In this document: positions 1-5,140 of the stretch, piece by piece
Position numbering within the stretch: the first letter of the stretch is position 1
Layout of the letters: every line of letters begins with the position of its first letter
DNA from: Rickettsiales bacterium
GTDB lineage: Bacteria > Pseudomonadota > Alphaproteobacteria > Rickettsiales > UBA1997
Assembly (NCBI GenBank): GCA_947505885.1
Contig: CANNMN010000061.1
Span: 1 to 7,478, forward strand
Length of the DNA stretch: 7,478 bases
Reading direction: 5' to 3'
Translations under genes and position numbers: made by a program
Notes under the pieces: generated by a model
What the model was told of the DNA's origin: nothing
What the model saw: only the letters and a program-made list of their open reading frames with translations
Databases searched by the model: none

Positions 1-10
1 CTCCGCCATA

Positions 11-297
11 CAATTTGTGAACTTTTTTCTCCCAAGGTATACATAGGCAAATCAAGGCCGCGTGACGTGTAACGCGAGTTTTCGTGTTTACCTTCCCCTC
101 AAAAAATCACTAAAAATTCATCAATTTTTGCCAATTTTTTTGGCTTTTTTATCTCCAATTCTCCGTTTCACGTTTACCGTTTTTAGGCTTCTAAGCCCTC
201 TATTTTGCTGCATCGAATTTTTTTAACCTTTCACGTTTACCGAGTTTTTTCGTTAAAAGTGACTAGGATGCGACGCAGTTTACAAACTTTTTTCTCC
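11..297. repeat. Widely spaced imperfect direct repeat pair in the leader region
   Basis: A 22-base segment at 11-32 recurs at 276-297 with 18 of 22 positions identical; the last 13 bases, AACTTTTTTCTCC, are exact in both copies (20-32 and 285-297). The copies bracket most of the gene-free stretch at 1-385. The pair could be the eroded ends of a small element or duplicated intergenic DNA. No terminal inverted repeats, transposase fragment or target duplication was found, so its nature is unknown. Confidence 0.4.
79..242. repeat. Cluster of short direct repeats around GTTTACC
   Basis: The 14-mer TTTCACGTTTACCG occurs exactly at 166-179 and 229-242. A looser relative, TTTTCGTGTTTACC, lies at 79-92. 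The spacing between copies is irregular (about 87 and 63 bases), so this is neither a CRISPR array nor a regular iteron set. The rest of 1-325 is T-rich non-coding sequence in which I see no gene on either strand. Confidence 0.4.
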
Positions 298-325
298 GCT
301 TGCTAAAAAGCTAAAAATTTATCTC

Positions 326-354
326 TTCAAAACCATAAGGTTATACTTTATAGT
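326..354 (+). promoter_or_regulatory. Candidate sigma70-type promoter for the Fic gene
   Basis: TTCAAA at 326-331 (4 of 6 to the -35 consensus) and TATAGT at 349-354 (-10) are separated by 17 bases. An overlapping alternative -10, TATACT, sits at 342-347 but has only a poor -35 (TTATCT, 319-324). Both place the transcription start close to the palindrome at 354-368, about 20-30 bases before the start codon. It is inferred from sequence only, and the AT-rich background makes chance matches likely. Confidence 0.4.
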
Positions 355-368
355 TTATGAATCATAAA
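354..368. promoter_or_regulatory. Perfect 15-bp palindrome, candidate operator of the Fic-MerR gene
   Basis: TTTATGA, one central A, then TCATAAA form a perfect 7-1-7 inverted repeat. It overlaps the last base of the candidate -10 box and ends 17 bases before the Fic start codon. A dimeric DNA-binding protein bound here would block transcription. The obvious candidate is the MerR-like domain of the downstream gene itself, which would give autoregulation; this link is inference. AT-rich DNA yields short palindromes by chance, but this one is well placed. Confidence 0.4.
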
Positions 369-385
369 AACTGTAAGGTAAAAAA

Positions 386-1375
386 ATGGATTACAAAAAA
401 CTGACCGAAAAAAAGAAAATATTAGATAAGCACAGACCTTTTGACGCCGCTTTAGTAAAGAACTTAGAAGAATGGTTTAGAATTGAACTTACCTACACCA
501 GCAACGCCATCGAAGGAAATACTTTGTCGCGCGCTGAAACTGCTTTGGTTGTAGAAAAAGGTTTAACAATCGGCGGCAAATCAATCACTGAACATCTTGA
601 AGCAACCAATCACGCCGCCGCTTTGGATTTCGTCAAAGAGCAAATCAAGCGCAAGCCAAGCGAGTTAAAAGAAAAAGATGTCCTAAAAATTCACGAAATT
701 ATTTTGAGCAGAATCAACAAAGAAGATGCTGGTCTTTACCGTCGCGTTCCGGTTCGCATTTCTGGTTCGGCTGTCGTTTTACCGAATCCAAAAAAAGTCC
801 AAGACTTGATGGATGAGTTTTTTTTGTGGCTAAAAAAAGAAACCAAGCTCCACGCCGTCGAGCTTGCCGCTGAAGCCCATTATCGATTTGTTACCATTCA
901 TCCATTTATTGATGGCAATGGCCGAACCGGCCGACTTCTGATGAATATGATTTTAATGATGAAGGGTTTTCCACCTGCGATTATCAGAAAGAATGACCGC
1001 TTGGCTTACATTAAATCTTTAGAAAAACCTCAGCTTGTTAATGGCGAAGGAGATTCAAAAAATGATTACTTCAAACTAATCGCCGCCGCAGTTGATCGCT
1101 CATTAAATATTTATCTCAAAGCAATTGAAGGCAAAACCGAGGAGCCAGAAAACGAAAAACTTCTAAAAATCGGTGAGCTTGCCAAAGCAACAAATCAAAC
1201 TGTTCCAACTATTAGGCATTGGACGAAAGAGGGATTGCTGCAAGTGGCTGAGATAACCGAATCAGGCTATCAAATGTATTCTGAGGAGATGATTAAGTGG
1301 GTAAGAAAAATTAAAGAGATGAAGGAGATGCGATTATCTTTAACTGAAATCAAGAAAGTTAAAATAGCCGAATGA
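386..1375 (+). CDS. Class II Fic family AMP-transferase with C-terminal MerR-like HTH domain
   Basis: Fic proteins transfer AMP (sometimes another nucleotide part) from ATP to a hydroxyl of a target protein. The catalytic loop HPFIDGNGRTGR is at residues 172-183, with catalytic His172 and phosphate-binding residues Asn178, Arg180 and Arg183 all intact. Near the N-terminus SNAIEGN (39-45) matches the [S/T]xxxE[G/N] inhibitory motif, with Glu43 as the expected clamp residue, which makes it class II (inhibitory helix N-terminal, same chain). Residues about 123-135 fit the target-binding flap. Residues about 260-328 (KIGELAKATNQTVPTIRHWT onward) read as a MerR-type winged helix-turn-helix; many Fic relatives carry some winged helix here, but the MerR resemblance is notable. 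The start is supported by TAAGG seven bases upstream, the only good ribosome-binding site in the window. The substrate is unknown. A self-regulated AMPylator or a toxin-antitoxin-like unit is inference. Confidence 0.93.
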   Translation: MDYKKLTEKKKILDKHRPFDAALVKNLEEWFRIELTYTSNAIEGNTLSRAETALVVEKGLTIGGKSITEHLEATNHAAALDFVKEQIKRKPSELKEKDVLKIHEIILSRINKEDAGLYRRVPVRISGSAVVLPNPKKVQDLMDEFFLWLKKETKLHAVELAAEAHYRFVTIHPFIDGNGRTGRLLMNMILMMKGFPPAIIRKNDRLAYIKSLEKPQLVNGEGDSKNDYFKLIAAAVDRSLNIYLKAIEGKTEEPENEKLLKIGELAKATNQTVPTIRHWTKEGLLQVAEITESGYQMYSEEMIKWVRKIKEMKEMRLSLTEIKKVKIAE

Positions 1376-1475
1376 TGTGCGGCTAAATTTATTGGCACGA
1401 CAAAAGAGATGTATGAAAATTTTCCGAGTAAATCCAGTATCTGAAATGTTCTAGAATCAATATAAATTTGACCCC

Positions 1476-1580
1476 ATGTCGGTCTCTAAAGAGGTTTTAG
1501 AATTTATTCAAAATCATAGTTTCACTTCTAAAAAATTAATCGAGATACCGTTCGTCGAAGAATTTATCTGCTCAAAATAA
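1476..1580 (+). other. Possible 34-codon ORF or eroded gene fragment
   Basis: An ATG at 1476 opens 34 codons ending in TAA at 1578-1580; the peptide begins MSVSKEVLEFIQNHSF and looks protein-like in composition. The same frame is open upstream from about the end of the Fic gene to a TAG at 1452-1454, including a short start at 1413 (MKIFRVNPVSEMF). The stretch could therefore be a decayed gene broken by that amber codon. There is no ribosome-binding site and I recognise no family. It occupies most of the 232-base gap between the Fic and DUF1993 genes. Confidence 0.2.
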
Positions 1581-1607
1581 TTTTTTAAAAACTGCAATTT
1601 CAAAAAT

Positions 1608-2114
1608 ATGACAATCTCAATGTACGAATCTCTGATCCCAACCTCTATCCACAACTTGCAAAACCTCTCTGCAATTTTAAGCAAAGCGGTAACTTACGCT
1701 GAAACAAAAAAAATTAATGAAGAAGTTTTGCTTAATGCGCGTTTATTTCCCGACATGCTTCCTCTAGTGCGCCAAGTGCAGATCGCTTGTGACTCTGACA
1801 AAGCTGGGGCGGCAAGACTTGCAGAGATCGAAGTTCCTTCTCATCCAGATGAAGAAAAAAGTTTTTCTGAACTCAAAACACGCATTCAAAAAACTGTCGA
1901 TTTTTTGAACACTATTAAACCCGAACAAATCAACGGCAAAGAAGAGTTCAAAGTCACTTACACCCAACGCAACAAAGAAAGTAACTTCATCGGCTTGCCT
2001 TATTTGCTTAACTACACTTTGCCAAATATTTATTTTCACATCATCACTGCCTACGCGATCCTGCGCCACAACGGCGTTGAGATTGGTAAAAAAGATTATT
2101 TGGGAAATAAATAA
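1608..2114 (+). CDS. DUF1993 family protein (DinB/YfiT-like helical bundle)
   Basis: This 168-residue protein has the full length and hallmarks of DUF1993: an N-terminal MYESLIPTSIHNLQNLS helix, the LLNARLFPDMLPLVRQVQIA segment (residues about 41-60), a middle helix ending in FLNTIKPEQING, and the C-terminal signature LPNIYFHIITAYAILRHNGV (138-157) followed by EIGKKDYLG. The family is placed near the DinB four-helix bundles, many of which bind a metal through histidines; His144 and His154 are candidates here, but no activity is established. It is probably a soluble cytoplasmic protein. No Shine-Dalgarno sequence precedes the ATG, but residues from the first codons match the family start. It lies between a Fic gene and an MNT-HEPN gene with gaps of 232 and 113 bases, so co-transcription is not clear. 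Confidence 0.88.
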   Translation: MTISMYESLIPTSIHNLQNLSAILSKAVTYAETKKINEEVLLNARLFPDMLPLVRQVQIACDSDKAGAARLAEIEVPSHPDEEKSFSELKTRIQKTVDFLNTIKPEQINGKEEFKVTYTQRNKESNFIGLPYLLNYTLPNIYFHIITAYAILRHNGVEIGKKDYLGNK

Positions 2115-2137
2115 AATCCTTTTGCCGGCTGAGTGAA

Positions 2138-2182
2138 GTCGAGACCTAGAAAGAATCAGCTCAAAACTTTCTAGGTCTCGAC
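2138..2182. repeat. Perfect 16-bp inverted repeat with 13-base loop (REP-like hairpin)
   Basis: GTCGAGACCTAGAAAG at 2138-2153 is followed, after a 13-base loop, by its exact reverse complement at 2167-2182. An outer GCCG (2124-2127) can also pair with CGGC (2189-2192). No run of T follows on the plus strand, so it is not a textbook terminator, although the transcript would fold strongly. The left flank plus arm, GGCTGAGTGAAGTCGAGAC, resembles the GCTGAGCGAAGTCGA-type intergenic palindromes scattered through many bacterial genomes. It lies between DUF1993 and MNT-HEPN and probably separates their transcripts. Confidence 0.75.
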
Positions 2183-2227
2183 ACAGTGCGGCCAGAGAAA
2201 ATTTTCCATTCACCCACTTAATTCCTC

Positions 2228-3094
2228 ATGAAATTTTCTCTCGAACATCTTCCAAAAACTAAACAAACCGAGCTGCGCAAACTCACTAACGAGATCATTA
2301 AATCTTGCGATGATGTTGAAAAGGTTATCCTCTTTGGCTCCTACGCCCGCGGTACTTTTAAAGAAGAAAAAGATTTGAAAGCAGATCGTAAATCTGGGCA
2401 TGTTTCTGATTACGATATTCTCGTCGTCACCGAAAAATTAGAAACTGTTCCTGAATTTAAATATTGGAACTCCGACCAATATTTAGATAAATTAAATCTC
2501 AGCGCCGCAGTTAGAATTCTCGCCATCAACATCGATCAACTTAACGAGCATCTTGAAAACGGGCATTACCTCTATAGCGACATCGAAAAAGAAGGAATCG
2601 CGCTTTTTGATTCGAAGAAATATCCATTAGCACTAAAGAAGAGAAAATTAAAAAATTTTGAAGCACAAAGAATCGCTCAAGAGCATTATGATCACTGGTT
2701 TGATCGCGCTAATGACTTCGTCGACACTTACAAAGTGCTCGTACAAAAAGGCAAAACTGCGAGCGCTTCTTTTCACTTAAATCAGATCGTCGAATCTTGT
2801 TACAAAGCAATTCTGCTCGTTTTCACCAACTATAATCCGCACGAACATCATCTCAGAACTTTGGGCAAATTAGTTGAAAGATTTCACCAAGATCTGCCGA
2901 ATCTTTTCCCACAAAATGCCCAGCCCGATCGCGACAGATTTGCTTTGTTGGAATATGCCTATATCGGCGGCAGATATGATCCAAAGCACAAAATGTCGCG
3001 TGAAGATTTAGAAATTTTAGCAGTTGATGTGATAAGGCTTTTAAAAATCACCGAAGAGATTTGTAAAAAGAAAATTCGCAGTCACCGACCGTAA
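2228..3094 (+). CDS. Fused MNT nucleotidyltransferase and HEPN domain protein
   Basis: The N-terminal part is a minimal nucleotidyltransferase: FGSYARG (residues 36-42) followed by the metal-binding pair DYD (61-63). The gap between the GS motif and the first Asp is about ten residues longer than the classical MNT pattern, which my recollection of the Bacteroidota-type MNT-HEPN family also shows. The expected third carboxylate is not evident in the strand around SAAVRILAIN (92-101). Residues about 143-285 form a HEPN helical domain, with RYDPKH (249-254) fitting the Rx4H nuclease motif. In two-gene MntA/HepT systems the MNT antitoxin AMPylates a Tyr in RX4HXY of the HEPN RNase; here both domains share one chain, and the residue two after the His is Met, not Tyr. 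Function could be a self-regulated RNase or a non-nuclease relative. The ATG lacks a Shine-Dalgarno sequence, but MKFSLEHLPKTKQ fits the family start. Confidence 0.88.
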   Translation: MKFSLEHLPKTKQTELRKLTNEIIKSCDDVEKVILFGSYARGTFKEEKDLKADRKSGHVSDYDILVVTEKLETVPEFKYWNSDQYLDKLNLSAAVRILAINIDQLNEHLENGHYLYSDIEKEGIALFDSKKYPLALKKRKLKNFEAQRIAQEHYDHWFDRANDFVDTYKVLVQKGKTASASFHLNQIVESCYKAILLVFTNYNPHEHHLRTLGKLVERFHQDLPNLFPQNAQPDRDRFALLEYAYIGGRYDPKHKMSREDLEILAVDVIRLLKITEEICKKKIRSHRP

Positions 3095-3280
3095 GCGCAA
3101 CTTCATCAGAGTAATGGCAGAAATCTTTACTGCGCGCCTCTCTCAAAAGAAGAAATCATCAAATATTTAGTAAGAAGAAGCTGCTTCGGGTATAAAAAAC
3201 CTTTGAAAAAAAATTTATTACGCGATTTTTGCGAAGAGGAAATACAAAAACCCACGCCTCAACTAACCAAAAATCATTAA
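3095..3280 (+). other. 61-codon open stretch in frame after the MNT-HEPN stop
   Basis: Directly after the TAA at 3092-3094, the same frame stays open for 61 codons up to a TAA at 3278-3280, one base before the next gene. Its translation is protein-like (for example SKEEIIKYLVRRSCFGYKKP), yet it has no ATG; the only alternative start is an internal TTG at 3203. A separate ATG at 3114 in another frame gives 18 codons. It could be a remnant of a small gene joined by a frameshift, an ancestral C-terminal extension cut by the TAA, or chance. I recognise no family. Confidence 0.2.
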
Positions 3281-3281
3281 C

Positions 3282-4130
3282 ATGAAAATCACCAAATCAA
3301 AACTCCTTACCCTGTCGTTATTTCTTATTTTATCCGCATGCAAAAATTTTACCGGATCAAAATTGACAGATACAAAAACGCAAATCATAGCAACTTATTC
3401 AGGCGGAGAAGTGACTCGCCAAGACCTAGATTACGAGCTTGGCAAGCTGATCGCTAAAAATGAAAAATTAAAAAATCTCACTTTCGAAAATCTTAGTTCG
3501 GATCAAAAAGAAGCCTTGGTCAAAGAGATTGCGCTGAAAGAAATCTTTTACAAAGAAGCCAAAAAAAGAGGCTTGAATAAAGATGCCGACTATCAAAAAG
3601 CGTTGAAACTTTTTGAGTATGATCTCTTGCAGCAGAAGCTTTTAATCGCTCTGATCGCAGAAGCTCAAGACGAAAAAAATCTCAAAAAAAACTACGCCGA
3701 ATTGACAGAGAAACTAAAAGGTAAGAAAGATTTTAGAATCAGTTACATCGCGCTAAAAACTCAGAATGAAGCAAACTCTCTTTATCAATCACTAAGCAAA
3801 TTTCCTTCTTCTTTCGCAGCACAAGCAAAGAAAAAATCGATTGATAAAGAGGTTGGGGGAAAAAGCGGCGATCTTGGATTTGTGCTAGAAGATTCTATCT
3901 CGGAAGAATTATTGAAGGAGATTAAAACGCTAAATAAAGACCAAATTTCCAAGCCGATATTCGCTTACAACAAATGGATCATCATTAAATTTACCGACGA
4001 AAGAGCCGCGGAAATTTTGCCTTACGAAAAAATAAAAAATGACCTAGCGCAAAATCTTAGCAAAAAAGCAGTCGAAGATTTTGTTTCGCAAAGTCTGGTA
4101 AAGGCAAAGATTAACGTGGTGGTAAAGTAG
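3282..4130 (+). CDS. Parvulin-type (PpiC/SurA/PrsA-like) peptidyl-prolyl isomerase lipoprotein
   Basis: The protein is a predicted exported foldase that speeds cis-trans isomerisation of prolyl bonds or chaperones secreted proteins. Residues 1-19 form a signal peptide (basic MKITKSK, then a leucine-rich core) ending in the lipobox LSAC, with Cys20 as the lipidated residue. Lys at +2 would not signal inner-membrane retention under the E. coli Lol rule. Residues about 33-145 are a helical N-domain of the SurA/PrsA kind, starting with IATYSGGEVTRQDLDYELGK. The parvulin domain spans about 151-238 and contains the conserved GGKSGDLGFV (192-201). A C-terminal helix and the tail KAKINVVVK follow. 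At 282 residues it has one parvulin domain, as in PrsA and PpiC-like lipoproteins, not two as in SurA. The ATG has no Shine-Dalgarno sequence, but the signal peptide fixes it. Confidence 0.88.
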   Translation: MKITKSKLLTLSLFLILSACKNFTGSKLTDTKTQIIATYSGGEVTRQDLDYELGKLIAKNEKLKNLTFENLSSDQKEALVKEIALKEIFYKEAKKRGLNKDADYQKALKLFEYDLLQQKLLIALIAEAQDEKNLKKNYAELTEKLKGKKDFRISYIALKTQNEANSLYQSLSKFPSSFAAQAKKKSIDKEVGGKSGDLGFVLEDSISEELLKEIKTLNKDQISKPIFAYNKWIIIKFTDERAAEILPYEKIKNDLAQNLSKKAVEDFVSQSLVKAKINVVVK

Positions 4131-4159
4131 ATCAGCGCTCTTTTTTCGGTAAGACCTCA

Positions 4160-4186
4160 TCCTTGAAGTTCACAAGACTTCAAGGA
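4160..4186. repeat. 10-bp inverted repeat flanked by GACCTCA direct repeats
   Basis: TCCTTGAAGT at 4160-4169 is exactly complementary to ACTTCAAGGA at 4177-4186, leaving a 7-base loop. The motif GACCTCA is found at 4153-4159, just left of the stem, and again at 4185-4191, overlapping the right arm. No T-run follows on either strand close by, so it is a poor intrinsic terminator, although it may end or attenuate the parvulin transcript. It could equally be a short palindromic repeat element. Confidence 0.55.
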
Positions 4187-4235
4187 CCTCAGGAGCTTGT
4201 CCTTTTATGCTTTTTGCGATCATAACCAATCAAAC

Positions 4236-5042
4236 ATGACAACAGACATCCCCAATTTCATCTACGGAACGGCGTGGAAAAAAGAGGCAACTACGAATTT
4301 AGTTGAATTAGCTTTGCAAGCTGGTTTTCGCGCTATCGACACTGCAAACCAAATGAAGCATTACTCTGAAGCCTTGGTGGGTAAGGCTTTGTTGAATAGT
4401 GGCATCAAGCGTGAAGAGATCTGGTTACAGTCAAAATTTACTTCACTCGATGGGCAAGATTACCGCCTACCATACGATCCAAAAGCCGATCTCACAACTC
4501 AGGTTGAACAATCTTTCGCCAGCAGCTTAGAGAATTTGCATACAGATTATTTAGATTCTTACCTACTTCACGGCCCTTACAATTTTCCACTTCTTGGCGA
4601 AGAAGATGTTGAAGTTTGGGCGGCTATTGAAGGTCTCTATGAAAGCGGAAAAGCAAAAATGATTGGCATCAGCAACGTAAATTTAAAACAGTTAGAAATG
4701 TTGTTTGAAAGCTCGTCGATCAAGCCACATTTTGTACAAAATAGATGCTACGCCAATCGTGGCTGGGATGAAGGGGTAAGAAATTTTTGCCAGCAAAATC
4801 AAATTCATTACCAAGGATTTTCGCTTTTAACTGCCAATCCGCAAATCCTACAAAACCTTGCGATAATTGAACTCGCAAAAAAATATCAAACAGAAGCAGA
4901 GCAAATTATTTTTCGCTTCTCGCAACAAATCGGAATAATTCCACTTACCGGCACAAGCGATGAAACGCACATGAAAACTGATTTGAATATTTCTAATTTT
5001 GAGCTTTTGAGCAAAGAAATTAGTTTGATTAAAAATCTCTAA
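4236..5042 (+). CDS. Aldo/keto reductase family oxidoreductase
   Basis: This is a cytoplasmic NADPH-dependent carbonyl reductase of the (beta/alpha)8 AKR superfamily. Numbered from the ATG at 4236 (268 residues), the catalytic tetrad is complete: Asp35 in FRAIDTA, Tyr43 in HYSEALVGKAL, Lys67 in LQSKFTS, and His112 in LLHGP. The barrel strand signature KMIGISNVNLKQLE follows, and near the C-terminus IGIIPLTGTSDETHM takes the place of the usual IPKS coenzyme-binding stretch, as in AKR subfamilies other than the best-known AKR1-5 enzymes. The substrate cannot be inferred. The frame is open upstream to a TTG at 4197, but an AGGAG there touches the TTG with no usable spacing and the added residues are not AKR-like, so ATG 4236 is preferred. 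It lies 105 bases after the parvulin gene, with a hairpin repeat between, and 98 bases before the antiporter. Confidence 0.9.
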   Translation: MTTDIPNFIYGTAWKKEATTNLVELALQAGFRAIDTANQMKHYSEALVGKALLNSGIKREEIWLQSKFTSLDGQDYRLPYDPKADLTTQVEQSFASSLENLHTDYLDSYLLHGPYNFPLLGEEDVEVWAAIEGLYESGKAKMIGISNVNLKQLEMLFESSSIKPHFVQNRCYANRGWDEGVRNFCQQNQIHYQGFSLLTANPQILQNLAIIELAKKYQTEAEQIIFRFSQQIGIIPLTGTSDETHMKTDLNISNFELLSKEISLIKNL

Positions 5043-5140
5043 CCCAACGAGTCAGAGAGCTTTTCACCTACTCAGAAGCCAGATTGCAACTTCTTTTCTC
5101 TCCTCTAAAACACTCACAAATTCAACCGATACGAATAATC

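Noticed and set aside
79..242. Possible CRISPR array or replication iterons from the GTTTACC repeats
   Set aside because: Only two exact 14-mer copies and one loose one, with irregular spacing; no cas genes, DnaA boxes or AT-rich unwinding element were recognised.
1468..1500. TTGACC as a -35 box for the DUF1993 gene
   Set aside because: No acceptable -10 hexamer is found 16-18 bases downstream and the position is over 100 bases from the gene.
1764..2213. 149-codon minus-strand ORF across the DUF1993 gene
   Set aside because: It is the antisense shadow of the clearly recognisable DUF1993 coding frame; its translation resembles no family and runs into the inverted repeat.
2210..2401. 63-codon minus-strand ORF over the MNT start
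   Set aside because: It overlaps the conserved GSYARG region on the other strand and has no independent support.
4131..4146. AGCGCT followed by a T-run after the parvulin gene as an intrinsic terminator
   Set aside because: AGCGCT is self-complementary but leaves no loop, so no stable hairpin precedes the T-run.
4197..4235. Upstream TTG start for the aldo/keto reductase
   Set aside because: The AGGAG lies directly against the TTG without spacing, and the extra 13 residues do not resemble an AKR N-terminus; ATG 4236 fits the family.
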